This document shows, one piece after another, positions 26,930 to 35,681 of a stretch of DNA of 64,000 nucleotides (the first letter of the stretch is position 1; each line of letters begins with the position of its first letter). The position numbers were made by a program, and so were the translations under genes. A model generated the notes under the pieces. The model did not search any database. It was not told where the DNA came from and worked only from the letters and a program-made list of their open reading frames with translations. Origin of the DNA: NZ13-RE01 sp964612975 (GTDB lineage Bacteria > Dictyoglomota > Dictyoglomia > Dictyoglomales > Dictyoglomaceae); NCBI GenBank assembly GCA_964612975.1, contig CAZTGC010000003.1, positions 124,001 to 188,000 of the forward strand, read 5' to 3'.

Positions 26930-28048
26930 TTGGAAAAGGTAACAAAATCTTTCTCCTTAGAAAGGGAATTTACCCTTTTTAAAAGAAAAAAAGGAAGAAT
27001 TTTAGAGGATCTACCTGAGATAGAAGAAAATAAGGTTTATGCATTAAGGGATGTAGATTTATTTATCCCCGAAGGGAAAACCCTTTGTGTTATTGGCCCT
27101 TCAGGATGTGGCAAAACTACCCTTTTAAAGGTTATTGCAGGATTAGAAAGATCCGATTCTGGGAATATCTACTTTAATGACCAATTGGTAAATGATCTTC
27201 CTCCAAAGGATAGAGGAATTGGAATGGTCTTTCAGAATTATGCTTTATATCCCCATTATGAAGCTCGAGGAAATCTTTCTTTCTATTTTTGGATAAGAAA
27301 AAAACCTGAAGAGGAAATAGATGAGAGGATAAAGGAAACTGCCAAAATTTTAGGGGTTGGATTTGAGGAACTTCTTTCCAAAAAACCCAAAATCTTATCA
27401 GGGGGAGAAAAACAAAGGGTTGCTATTGGAAGATGTATTGTAAGAAATCCCACATTAATGTTAATGGATGAGCCCTTATCTAATTTAGATGCAAAATTAA
27501 GGGTTATAACAAGAACAGAGATTAAAAAATTATTGGTGAGATTTCAGGTAACAACAATTTATGTTACCCATGATCAAAGAGAAGCACAAGCCTTAGGAGA
27601 TATAATCGCAGTTATGAAACAGGGGAGAATATTACAAGTGGGAACCTATGAGGAACTTATGGAAGAACCTATGGATGCTTTTACTGCTTCCTTTATTGGA
27701 ATTCCTCCTATGAATCTTTTAAAGGGAGAAGTAATAAATAACAAATTTGTTTTTAAAAATATAGAAGTTCCTATCCCCTTTAATTATAATAAGAAGGAAA
27801 TAATCTTAGGTTTTCATCCTTCAAAGATAGAAATTAGTAAAGAGCCAACAAATTTAACGGGAGAAATATTCTTTATAGAGAGTCTTCCTTCAGATAAACT
27901 TCAAACTATTTATGTGGAAATGGGAAATATAAACCTAAAAATTCAAATTCCAAGGGAACCTTTATTCCGAGTGGGAGACAAAGTTTATTTGAAGCTTCCT
28001 GAAAAAATTTACTTTTTTGATCCTGACACCGAAAAAAGAATTATGTGA
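26930..28048 (+). CDS. MalK/MsmK-type sugar ABC transporter ATPase
   Basis: 372 residues from TTG 26930. Walker A GPSGCGKTT (56-64), Q-loop VFQNYALYPHYEA, signature LSGGEKQRVAIGR (E in place of the usual Q), Walker B LMLMDEPLSNLD, switch THDQREAQALGD and a C-terminal TOBE/OB region, as in ATPases shared by many sugar importers. A charged ~30-residue stretch (about 8-35) is inserted between the first strand and VYALRDVDL, unusual for MalK. No permease is adjacent, but the importer at 37.2-40.3 kb lacks an ATPase, so this may serve it and others. Confidence 0.88.
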   Translation: MEKVTKSFSLEREFTLFKRKKGRILEDLPEIEENKVYALRDVDLFIPEGKTLCVIGPSGCGKTTLLKVIAGLERSDSGNIYFNDQLVNDLPPKDRGIGMVFQNYALYPHYEARGNLSFYFWIRKKPEEEIDERIKETAKILGVGFEELLSKKPKILSGGEKQRVAIGRCIVRNPTLMLMDEPLSNLDAKLRVITRTEIKKLLVRFQVTTIYVTHDQREAQALGDIIAVMKQGRILQVGTYEELMEEPMDAFTASFIGIPPMNLLKGEVINNKFVFKNIEVPIPFNYNKKEIILGFHPSKIEISKEPTNLTGEIFFIESLPSDKLQTIYVEMGNINLKIQIPREPLFRVGDKVYLKLPEKIYFFDPDTEKRIM

Positions 28049-28061
28049 TGGAGGTTAGATT

Positions 28062-29018
28062 ATGAAAAAAAGAATAATTTTGACAATGTTAGTTCTTTTT
28101 CTTCTCGTAACTCCTCTGTTCTCTTGGTCTGCCCATAAAGAGATGACAGAAATAATATTGGAACAATTTCCATGGCTAAAAAAGTACAATAATATTAAGG
28201 TTACTCCCTATAATTATACTGATACCTCCTTATATAATCCTTCCTATGCGATTACATATCGAGGAGAAAAAATTGGAGATAAGATTTCTGCCATTACAAT
28301 CATTACAAGATATGTGGAAGAACCTGATAGGGGAATGGATGGAAATATAAATATAAGTTCAATGCAGAAGTTAACAGGAGGTAGTTCTGGTTGGAGGCAT
28401 ATGTATTTTATTACCTTTCAAGGTTTATGGATCTTAGGGGAAGCTCCAAAGAGAGCTCTACATTTTTGGAATTTAGCAAGGGAAGCTTTTATGAAAGGGG
28501 ATTATTATTGGGGATTTAGATTCTTTGCATATAGCCTTCATTATCTCCAAGATGTAAGTATGCCCTTTCATGCCTATCCCATGCCTTTAAAAAATGTAGT
28601 CCTTGGAATATTTAATTTAGATAAATTAATATCTCAAGGAGAAAACCACCACTACACCGTAGAAGATTACCAGGAATACCAAATAAAAAATAGAAATCCT
28701 AAGTATATAAAGGTATTAAAGGAAGCAAAACCATTAGAGGTTAATAATCCAGAAGAGTCGGCAAAAAGAGCAGCATGGATTTCTCGAGATTTCATGGGGA
28801 AATTATGGGATTTACAAATAAAATATTATGGTCCTGAGATAAATAATAAGAAGAATTTTAAGGCAGATCCAAAACTTTTCTTCTTTGAAAATTATTCTCC
28901 CTTGAGGGAGAAATATGATAATATTATTCTTCAGGCATTAGAATTTTGTGTAGGATGGACAAAGGGATATATAATTTTTCTTAAGGATTTTTTAGATAAA
29001 ATGGGGGAAATTAAATGA
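28062..29018 (+). CDS. Exported zinc-dependent phospholipase C / S1-P1 nuclease-like enzyme
   Basis: 318 residues. Signal peptide ends LLVTPLFS so that Trp22 (WSAH) becomes the first residue; in this fold the N-terminal Trp ligates zinc. His160-Asp164-His170 (HYLQDVSMPFH) and His197-Glu201 (HYTVE) have exactly the spacing of PLC ligands His118/Asp122/His128 and His142/Glu146. The fold is shared by phospholipase C and S1/P1 nucleases, so the substrate (phospholipid or nucleic acid) is undecided. It overlaps the next gene by 4 bases (ATGA), tying it to the export components. Confidence 0.75.
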   Translation: MKKRIILTMLVLFLLVTPLFSWSAHKEMTEIILEQFPWLKKYNNIKVTPYNYTDTSLYNPSYAITYRGEKIGDKISAITIITRYVEEPDRGMDGNINISSMQKLTGGSSGWRHMYFITFQGLWILGEAPKRALHFWNLAREAFMKGDYYWGFRFFAYSLHYLQDVSMPFHAYPMPLKNVVLGIFNLDKLISQGENHHYTVEDYQEYQIKNRNPKYIKVLKEAKPLEVNNPEESAKRAAWISRDFMGKLWDLQIKYYGPEINNKKNFKADPKLFFFENYSPLREKYDNIILQALEFCVGWTKGYIIFLKDFLDKMGEIK

Positions 29019-30157
29019 AAAAAATAATTCTCATATTGGGACTAATTTTTATTACATTTATTATATTATATTTTTTAACAGATATTTTTACTCCCTCCAT
29101 AGAGGCTAAAACTATTAAATTAGAAAAAAGAGATCTTCCCATAATAATATCTGCAACAGGAAATCTATATTTCATGAATAAAGTAGATATTTCTCCCCAA
29201 ATATCAGGAGTTCTTTTAAAGTTAAAAGTAAAAGTAGGAGATAAGGTTAAAAGGGGAGATATACTCGCAGAGATAGACGCAAGGGAGATAAAAAAACAGA
29301 TGGAAAACATAAAATTAATAATGGATACCATAAAGACACAGGAAACCCTTCAGAATCAAATGAAAATTTTAGGGTCTTTTTTTGGATTTTCCCAAAATAA
29401 TCCCCAAGGTGATACAAATTCCTTTGAAGGTTTAAAAAATCTTCTGTCTTCCTATTATGAAAATCTTAAAAATATGTATGAAAACAGATTTGTTAAATCT
29501 CCAATCTCAGGAATAGTAGTAAATATTAATATAGAAGAAGGGCAAATTGTTAAAGAGCAATCCCAATTTAATTTAAATCTCCAAAATTTAAGTCCTTTAA
29601 ACATTTTTTCCCTTTTAAATCCTTTCTCATCTTCTCCTTCAAATTCATTAATGACAATTGTAGATACAGATTCCTTGGTGGCTGACATTAGAGTTGATGA
29701 ATCCAATGTGCTTAAAATAAAAGAGGGACAGAAAGCAGAAGTTAAAGTAGATGCTTTGGGAGAGAAGATATGGGAGGGAAGGGTTAAAAGTATAGCCTTC
29801 TCTCCCTCCCTAAGTAAAGATGGAAGCTATGGATATAATGTTAAAGTATCTGTTCCATCCTTGGGGGATAAAGTAAAAGAGGGAATGTCCGTTTCCACAA
29901 ATATTCATGTGGGTATTAAGAAAAATGCCTTTGTTATTCCTATGAATTCTGTTGTCTTTAAAGAAGGAAAAAACTTTGTCTTTATTGTAAATGACAAACA
30001 TGCATTAGAAAAAGAAGTCTTTTTAGGAGATATTTATGGAGCTATGATTGAAATTGTAAAGGGATTAAAGGAAAATGATATAGTTATTCTATCTCCATCA
30101 AATAAGATAAAGAATGGGAGTAGGGTAAAGATAATTGAGGATTTTAGAGAGTTTTAA
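29015..30157 (+). CDS. MacA/HlyD-type efflux periplasmic adaptor
   Basis: 380 residues. One N-terminal membrane anchor (IILILGLIFITFIILYFL), then ISATGNLYFMNKVDISPQIS and GVLLKLKVKVGDKVKRGDIL as the lipoyl-like half, a short helical hairpin, FVKSPISGIVVNINIEEGQIV as the other half, and beta-barrel/membrane-proximal domains (LVADIRVDESNVLKIKEGQK). Such adaptors link an inner-membrane ABC or RND pump to the outer membrane. It overlaps the MacB-like permease gene by 23 bases. Confidence 0.88.
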   Translation: MKKIILILGLIFITFIILYFLTDIFTPSIEAKTIKLEKRDLPIIISATGNLYFMNKVDISPQISGVLLKLKVKVGDKVKRGDILAEIDAREIKKQMENIKLIMDTIKTQETLQNQMKILGSFFGFSQNNPQGDTNSFEGLKNLLSSYYENLKNMYENRFVKSPISGIVVNINIEEGQIVKEQSQFNLNLQNLSPLNIFSLLNPFSSSPSNSLMTIVDTDSLVADIRVDESNVLKIKEGQKAEVKVDALGEKIWEGRVKSIAFSPSLSKDGSYGYNVKVSVPSLGDKVKEGMSVSTNIHVGIKKNAFVIPMNSVVFKEGKNFVFIVNDKHALEKEVFLGDIYGAMIEIVKGLKENDIVILSPSNKIKNGSRVKIIEDFREF

Positions 30158-31367
30158 ATCTTCTTTTTATTATTTAAAAGTTAGCAAACTTAGATCTTTC
30201 CTTACTATTCTTGGAATAATAATTGGAGTTTTTACAGTAATCCTTTTAATTTCTATTGGACAAGGGGCAAAAAATAGAGTAACTCAGGTAATGCAGGAAT
30301 TAGGAGGTAATACCCTTTTAATATTTCCCTCTAATATAGAAACTAATGGAGATTTTAATACCTTAAGGGAGGAAGCCCAGAGGAGAAGAAACAGAGGTAT
30401 TCCCCAATTATTTAATTACAGTGATCTTCTTTATTTAAGAAGAATCTTTAGGGATGAAATTTTAATATCTTCCATGGCTAATTTCTCGCCATCTGTAAAA
30501 TATAAATTTGTAGAAATAAATGCCCAAGTGATGGGAACAGATAATGAAGGACTTATAATATCAAAGGAAGGATTTCTATCTGGAAGATTTTTTACAGAAA
30601 CTGAAATAAAAAACAGGGAAAAGGTATGTATTGTGGGTCCAAAGATAGCAAGAGAGATTGCAGAAAATTATGAGCAAGCAGTAAATAAATTCTTAGATAT
30701 TGGAGGACAAAATTATAGAATAATTGGAGTTTTAAGAGAAAGGGGATTTACTTCCTCAAGTTATGAAGATCAAGATAGAAGAATAATAATTCCTATCACA
30801 ACCCTTTTTTCTATTAAAGGAGATCAAAATTTAAATATAATTGCTGTCCAAGTGAAAAACCCTGAGGCTTTAGAAATTTATCGCTATAAGTTAATATTCG
30901 CATTGAAGCAAAGGAGAGGAAAAACCAATTTTGTTGTTGCAAGACAGGAGGATCTTCTTTCTGCTATGAAGGAGATATTAAATATTTTGACCCTTACTTT
31001 GGCTGGAATTGCAGGTGTATCCCTTGTAGTGGGTGGAATTGGAATAATGAATATCATGTTGGTTTCTGTTATGGAGAGAATAAAGGAGATAGGTATAAGA
31101 AAGGCTGTAGGAGCAAAAAGGCGAGATATATTAATCCAATTTCTTGTGGAATCTTCTATTCTTAGTATTTTTGGGGGAATAATTGGGATAATATTAGCCT
31201 TAATTTCTGGCAAAATTATTGTTAATTTTGGCATACCTTTTTCTATAAATTTCAATATATTAATCTTAGGATTTTTATTTTCCCTCTCCATAGGATTAAT
31301 ATTTGGAGTTTGGCCTGCCGTAAGGGCTGCAAGTTTAGATCCTATCCAAGCTTTAAGATCTGAATAA
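30135..31367 (+). CDS. MacB-like ABC permease (FtsX superfamily), without ATPase domain
   Basis: 410 residues from TTG 30135. First helix LRSFLTILGIIIGVFTVILL then SIGQGAKNRVTQVMQELGGN, the MacB-type periplasmic core, and three C-terminal helices with GGIGIMNIMLVSVMERIKEI and GIRKAVGAKRRDILIQFLVE, ending WPAVRAASLDPIQALRSE. It belongs to the MacB/LolC/FtsX mechanotransmission class. Normally a LolD-like ATPase gene sits between adaptor and permease; none is here, so the ATPase must be elsewhere. Confidence 0.88.
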   Translation: MRILESFKSSFYYLKVSKLRSFLTILGIIIGVFTVILLISIGQGAKNRVTQVMQELGGNTLLIFPSNIETNGDFNTLREEAQRRRNRGIPQLFNYSDLLYLRRIFRDEILISSMANFSPSVKYKFVEINAQVMGTDNEGLIISKEGFLSGRFFTETEIKNREKVCIVGPKIAREIAENYEQAVNKFLDIGGQNYRIIGVLRERGFTSSSYEDQDRRIIIPITTLFSIKGDQNLNIIAVQVKNPEALEIYRYKLIFALKQRRGKTNFVVARQEDLLSAMKEILNILTLTLAGIAGVSLVVGGIGIMNIMLVSVMERIKEIGIRKAVGAKRRDILIQFLVESSILSIFGGIIGIILALISGKIIVNFGIPFSINFNILILGFLFSLSIGLIFGVWPAVRAASLDPIQALRSE

Positions 31368-31394
31368 AAATCTTCTGGTAGAATTTTAAAAATC

Positions 31395-31423
31395 TTGACA
31401 TAAATCTTTTAATTTTATAAAAT
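31395..31423 (+). promoter_or_regulatory. Sigma70 promoter of the DUF2089 gene with repeated AT operator-like sequence
   Basis: TTGACA (31395-31400), 17-base spacer, TAAAAT (31418-31423). The -10 region lies in TTTATAAAATTAATTTTGTA, an imperfect palindrome with a further TAAAAT repeat downstream to about 31440, where an autoregulator could bind. Confidence 0.65.
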
Positions 31424-31460
31424 TAATTTTGTAAAATTGTAAAAAGGAGATTCAAAATTT

Positions 31461-31826
31461 ATGGCACATTATTTACCAAGATGTCCCATATGTGGAAAGG
31501 AAATGGTAATCACAAGATTAAAATGTAATTCCTGTGGAATTACATTAGAGGGAGAATTTTTAGCTAACAAATTGGCATCTCTAAATTCTGAAGAACAGGA
31601 ATTCTTGGAATTGTTTTTAAGAACCCGAGGAAATGTTAAAGAAATGGAGAGAATACTGAAAATTTCTTATCCAACCGTTAGAGCTAAATTAGATAATATC
31701 TTAAGATCTATTGGATTAATACCCGTTGATGAGGAGGAAGAAAAAACAAGAACACGAGAAATTATTGACAAATTAGAAAGAGGAGAAATTAGTGTTCAAG
31801 ATGCTTTAAAACTCTTAGAGGAATGA
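31461..31826 (+). CDS. DUF2089-family zinc-ribbon/HTH regulator
   Basis: 121 residues. N-terminal zinc ribbon with CPICGKE and CNSCGI, a helix-turn-helix-like region (FLRTRGNVKEMERILKISYP, TVRAKLDNIL) and a C-terminal SHOCT-like helix pair (LERGEISVQDALKLLEE). DUF2089 proteins occur with membrane-stress genes of the YvlB/LiaF kind and probably act as transcription factors. A membrane protein with a similar short C-terminal helix motif follows 22 bases downstream. Confidence 0.8.
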   Translation: MAHYLPRCPICGKEMVITRLKCNSCGITLEGEFLANKLASLNSEEQEFLELFLRTRGNVKEMERILKISYPTVRAKLDNILRSIGLIPVDEEEEKTRTREIIDKLERGEISVQDALKLLEE

Positions 31827-31848
31827 AAAAAAGAGGAGGTTACTTAAA

Positions 31849-32385
31849 ATGTCCCTTCGAGCTCTTCTGGGAATATTTTTAATCATTTTAGGTGTATCCT
31901 TAATTGCCAAATATTTTGGATATCCAATATTGGGAGAGCTGTGGAAATTTTGGCCCCTTATTTTTGTATATATCGGTTTTAGACTTCTTTATGGTTATTA
32001 CAAAAGAGAAAATCTTCTGAGGAGGAGAAAAAAGATGAGGGAGGAGAGGTTTCGAATATTAAAACTCGTGGAGGAGGGAAAGGTAAAAGCAGAAGAAGCA
32101 GAGGAATTATTAAAAAAGATAGATGAAAATTTAGAAAGGGAAAAGAGATTTTTAAGGGTAAATGTTGTAGAAAATGGTAAGACAAAAGTGAATATAACGT
32201 TTCCTTTATCATTGTTGAGATGGGGATTAAAATTAGCAAGGGAATATGGAGAGAAATATGGAAACAAAATAGATCTATCTCCAGAGGAAATTGAAGCAAT
32301 TATAAATGATCCAGATTTTAAAGGGAAAATTGTAGATATCAATTTGGAAGAAGAAAATACTCAGGTTTTAGTTGAGATAGTTTAA
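31849..32385 (+). CDS. LiaF/LiaI-like membrane protein with SHOCT-like region
   Basis: 178 residues. Two N-terminal helices (LLGIFLIILGVSLIAKYFG; LWKFWPLIFVYIGFRLLYGY) of the LiaF/DUF5668 type, a basic linker with RILKLVEEGKVKAEEAEELL (SHOCT-like), and a cytoplasmic domain resembling YvlB tails (FPLSLLRWGLKLAREYG, IVDINLEEENTQVLVEI). Likely senses or responds to envelope stress together with the DUF2089 regulator in a two-gene operon. Terminator directly after. Confidence 0.7.
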   Translation: MSLRALLGIFLIILGVSLIAKYFGYPILGELWKFWPLIFVYIGFRLLYGYYKRENLLRRRKKMREERFRILKLVEEGKVKAEEAEELLKKIDENLEREKRFLRVNVVENGKTKVNITFPLSLLRWGLKLAREYGEKYGNKIDLSPEEIEAIINDPDFKGKIVDINLEEENTQVLVEIV

Positions 32386-32388
32386 TGG

Positions 32389-32418
32389 GGGGAGAAGAGG
32401 TTCTCCCCTAAATTTTTA
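32389..32418. terminator. Terminator between convergent LiaF-like and UPF0280 genes
   Basis: GGGGAGAA (32389-32396), loop GAGG, TTCTCCCC (32401-32408), then TAAATTTTT. Confidence 0.8.
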
Positions 32419-33136
32419 TTATTTCATACCTACCCCAAACTCCTAAATTTTCTCCTATAATTACTATTACCTCGTGAACTTCAGAAAACCCCTTTGCGTA
32501 TTCAATCCCTAACTCTATATCCTCGGGCTTTTGGATCATATTTCCCACCGCTGTTGCTAAAGCATCAGCAAAAATTGTGTAATTAGAGATAACTACTACT
32601 GCATCTGCCCTCCCAAAACTTAGAGAGGGGCCTACAGTGCCCGAAGAAGTACATATGCCTAAATATTTGGAGGGGGGAATTAAGATTCCCAATTTGTTAC
32701 TCCATATAGATTCTCCTGCAAAAATAGATACTATTCTTTCCTTTTTACTACTCAAAAATATATCTCCTCCATTTTCGATTATTATTTGAGGAGAAAATTT
32801 CAGCAAATCCCTTCCTACAAATTCTGCAATAGCTCCTGCTACTCCTGCCATGGGGCCAACTCCTGCTTTCCTCGCCCATTGAGACATCTCCTTTACAATT
32901 TTAGGGGCAGATGGTGGGACATCATGAGGTTCTAAGGTTATATTAAATAAAGGATCTTCCTTTATATATTTCTCTATTTGATTTCTATAATATTCTAAAA
33001 TCTTCCTTGCTTCTTTTTCCAAATCTCTTTCTGCAAAAATATAGAGGTCGCTTTCCTTAATCTTTACAGGAAATCCTATAAGATCATCAGCTTTCATATA
33101 TCTTCTATATTCTCTTTTTACGTATTTATTTGACAT
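32408..33136 (-). CDS. UPF0280 family protein (ApbE-like)
   Basis: 242 residues. Family pattern: YMKADDLIGFPVKIKESDLY, PMAGVAGAIAEFVG, IIENGGDIFLSS, CTSSGTVGPSLSFGRADAVV and ADALATAVGN, related to the flavin transferase ApbE by fold. UPF0280 members have no settled activity. It is divergent from the ktrB gene, whose promoter overlaps its start codon. Monocistronic. Confidence 0.85.
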   Translation of the reverse strand: MSNKYVKREYRRYMKADDLIGFPVKIKESDLYIFAERDLEKEARKILEYYRNQIEKYIKEDPLFNITLEPHDVPPSAPKIVKEMSQWARKAGVGPMAGVAGAIAEFVGRDLLKFSPQIIIENGGDIFLSSKKERIVSIFAGESIWSNKLGILIPPSKYLGICTSSGTVGPSLSFGRADAVVVISNYTIFADALATAVGNMIQKPEDIELGIEYAKGFSEVHEVIVIIGENLGVWGRYEIIKI

Positions 33137-33158
33137 TTTGGATTTACAGTAATAAAAT
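33130..33158 (+). promoter_or_regulatory. Sigma70 promoter of ktrBA
   Basis: TTGACA (33130-33135), 17-base spacer, TAAAAT (33153-33158) on the plus strand. The -35 box overlaps the UPF0280 start codon. Confidence 0.65.
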
Positions 33159-33216
33159 TACTATCGTTCTTATGTATTATATAGAAAAGAGGTGCAGTTT
33201 AAAATAAACTAATTTT

Positions 33217-34572
33217 ATGAATATTTTAGATCAAGGAATATTTCCCATCCAGAGAAATAATCCTGCATGGTTTTTTATTCGTAGCTTTATAATTGTAATT
33301 CTTACTGGTACTTTCCTTTTAATGTTACCAATATCATCCAATAGTGGAAGATTTACTGATCCTCTAACCGCCTTATTTACTGCCACTTCTGCCACCTGTG
33401 TTACAGGTCTTGTGGTTGTAGATACAGGAATCTATTGGTCTCATTTTGGACATTTAGTTATTATGGGATTAATCCAGATTGGAGGACTAAGCTACATAGT
33501 TCTCGTAACTTCTTTAATGGTTCTTTTAAATAAGAAAATTCCTTTAAGAGATCGAATAATGCTTCAATTCTCCTTAAATACTTTATCTATAAGGGGAATA
33601 ATTGGCTTTTTAAAGGGAGTTTTATTAACGGTTTTTATATTTGAAGGAATTGGAGCACTTTCTTTATTTACCATATTTATTAGAGAGTATCCCTTTTTAA
33701 AAGCAGTAAAATTTGCAATTTTTCATTCTATATCTGCCTTTTGTAATGCAGGATTTGATCTTCTTGGAGGATTCAAAAGTTTCACCCAATATGTAAATCA
33801 TCTTCAATTAAATCTTACCATAACTTCATTAATAATAATAGGTGGGCTTGGTTTTTTTGTCATATATGATATTTATCAAAAAGTTACTAATAAAAAAAAC
33901 CATTTATCCCTTCATTCTAAAGCAGCTTTGTTTATCACTTTGTTTTTAATTATTTTGGGAACAATTTTAATCCTTGTTTTAGAATATAATAATGTTCTAA
34001 AACCCCTCCCTTGGAAAGGGAAATTATTAGGCTCTTATTTCCAAAGTGTAACAACAAGGACTGCTGGATTTAACACTTTAAACATTGGAGAGATGAGACC
34101 TGCTACATCGTTGCTTTTAATTATGCTGATGTTTATTGGTGCATCTCCGGGAGGAACAGGGGGAGGGATAAAAACTGTCACTTTTTTAATCCTTTTATTA
34201 AGTGTATTTGCAATTATCTTAGAAAGAAAACATGTACATTTCAAAAATAGAAGTCTCAATTGGGAAACTGTAAAAAGAGCATGGGCAGTATTTTTCTTCT
34301 CCTTAGGTTTAGTCCTAAGCTCTTGGTTTACATTACTTTTAATAGAACCCTTTGAATCCTTAAAAATACTATTTGAAGTTGTATCTGCCTTTGGAACGGT
34401 GGGGCTATCTACGGGAATAACTCCACAACTTTCTTCTTTTGGTAGAATCGTAATTATTTTAACTATGTTTTTGGGAAGAATAGGGACTGTAACCGCAGGC
34501 TTCGCTCTTCTTTCTTCAATAAACCATAAAAAATTAATAGACTATCCTACGGAGGAGGTGAGTGTGGGATAA
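33217..34572 (+). CDS. ktrB: KtrB/TrkH-family potassium uptake channel subunit
   Basis: 451 residues with four M1-P-M2 repeats. Filter regions: SATCVTGLVVVDTG, FHSISAFCNAGFDLLGG, QSVTTRTAGFNTL and VSAFGTVGLSTGITP, each with the conserved glycine for K+ (or Na+) selection. Size and the missing extra N-terminal helices favour KtrB over TrkH. The RCK subunit gene follows with no gap. The ATG has no good ribosome site; GAGGTG lies more than 20 bases upstream. Confidence 0.92.
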   Translation: MNILDQGIFPIQRNNPAWFFIRSFIIVILTGTFLLMLPISSNSGRFTDPLTALFTATSATCVTGLVVVDTGIYWSHFGHLVIMGLIQIGGLSYIVLVTSLMVLLNKKIPLRDRIMLQFSLNTLSIRGIIGFLKGVLLTVFIFEGIGALSLFTIFIREYPFLKAVKFAIFHSISAFCNAGFDLLGGFKSFTQYVNHLQLNLTITSLIIIGGLGFFVIYDIYQKVTNKKNHLSLHSKAALFITLFLIILGTILILVLEYNNVLKPLPWKGKLLGSYFQSVTTRTAGFNTLNIGEMRPATSLLLIMLMFIGASPGGTGGGIKTVTFLILLLSVFAIILERKHVHFKNRSLNWETVKRAWAVFFFSLGLVLSSWFTLLLIEPFESLKILFEVVSAFGTVGLSTGITPQLSSFGRIVIILTMFLGRIGTVTAGFALLSSINHKKLIDYPTEEVSVG

Positions 34573-35271
34573 ATGAGATCTCTATTTTATAAAATGGGTC
34601 TTACAAAGGAAAGATTTTATCAGTTTACTGTAATTGGATTAGGTAGGTTTGGTACTTCTGTTGCAATAACATTGGAAAGACTTGGATATCCTGTCTTAGC
34701 TATTGATAAGGATGAGAAAAAGGTAGAAGAACTAAAGGATTATGTATCCTTTGCAAAGGTTGCTGATTCAACAAATATTAATGCTCTTAGAGATGCAGGT
34801 GTTCAGAACTCAGATGTAGCAATTATTGCTATAGCCAATGATATTCAATCTTCGGTTCTATCAACCCTATTGGTAAAAGAGTTAGGAGTAAAATATGTAG
34901 CTGCAAAAGCTGTAAATGATGCCCATGGAAAGATATTAGAAAAAATTGGTGCAGATTTAGTGGTACTTCCCGAAAAAGAAAGTGGAGAACTTCTTGCTCA
35001 AAGATTAGTGGTTCCTAATATGATTGATTTGATGGAGCTCTCTGCTGATGTAAAAATCTTTGAAGTAAAAACAAGTCCTCATCTTGTAGGAAAGACTTTG
35101 GAAGATTTACAATTAAGGAGAAAATACGATCTTAATATTTTAGCAATTAATCGGGGTGGAAATATAATTTATAATCCCCACCCCGATAAAAAAATAGAAG
35201 CAGATGATATTCTTTATATAGTAGGGACCTTAGATGCTTTGAATAAACTTCTTATGGTAGAAAACATTTAA
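34573..35271 (+). CDS. ktrA: KtrA/TrkA-family RCK regulatory subunit
   Basis: 232 residues. RCK_N Rossmann domain with VIGLGRFGTSVAITLERLG and acidic AIDKDEKKVEEL (NAD(H)/ATP/ADP site), then RCK_C from about 140 (DVKIFEVKTSPHLVGKTLED). Forms the octameric gating ring for the KtrB channel encoded directly upstream; start codon abuts the ktrB stop. Converges on the NIL-ferredoxin gene with a 4-base overlap of ends. Confidence 0.92.
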   Translation: MRSLFYKMGLTKERFYQFTVIGLGRFGTSVAITLERLGYPVLAIDKDEKKVEELKDYVSFAKVADSTNINALRDAGVQNSDVAIIAIANDIQSSVLSTLLVKELGVKYVAAKAVNDAHGKILEKIGADLVVLPEKESGELLAQRLVVPNMIDLMELSADVKIFEVKTSPHLVGKTLEDLQLRRKYDLNILAINRGGNIIYNPHPDKKIEADDILYIVGTLDALNKLLMVENI

Positions 35272-35681
35272 ACTATTAATTTTATCTCCATAGCCTTATA
35301 GGGACATATATCTACACAAATACCACAAGCAGTGCATTTTTGAGGCTCAAATTTTACTAAATATGTTTCTTCATCTCTTTGTAATGCCTTTGTAGGACAA
35401 TAACTAACACAATAGAGACAGTGGGTACATCTTGTCTCATCCCATATTACATCCTGTGATAGAGGTTGAATCTTTACTTCTAATTCCTTTAAATATTGTA
35501 CCCCTTTTTGAAAATTCTCTTCCTCTCCAGTAATTTCCAAGACCATAACTCCCTCTTCATCAGGGGTTATAGTTGCTTTTAATATATTGAAATCTAAATC
35601 AAATTTCCGGACCAGATTAACTATTACTGGCTTATCCGCTAAATGTTTTGGAAAATGTAAAACTAACCTTTCAGTTCTCAT
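35268..35681 (-). CDS. NIL domain + 2x[4Fe-4S] ferredoxin protein (homocysteine synthesis partner)
   Basis: 137 residues. N-terminal NIL domain (LVLHFPKHLADKPVIVNLVR to about 75), then two ferredoxin clusters: CTHCLYCVSYCPTKAL and CTACGICVDICPYKAM. The combination beside a DUF39 protein matches the methanogen pair (MA1821/MA1822) that incorporates sulfide into aspartate semialdehyde to make homocysteine. It is coupled to the DUF39 gene by an ATGA overlap. Confidence 0.88.
   Translation of the reverse strand: MRTERLVLHFPKHLADKPVIVNLVRKFDLDFNILKATITPDEEGVMVLEITGEEENFQKGVQYLKELEVKIQPLSQDVIWDETRCTHCLYCVSYCPTKALQRDEETYLVKFEPQKCTACGICVDICPYKAMEIKLIV

Noticed and set aside
31979..32342. Two overlapping minus-strand frames over 100 codons
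   Set aside because: Both are shadows of the LiaF-like gene, rich in Leu/Pro/Ser with no ribosome site.
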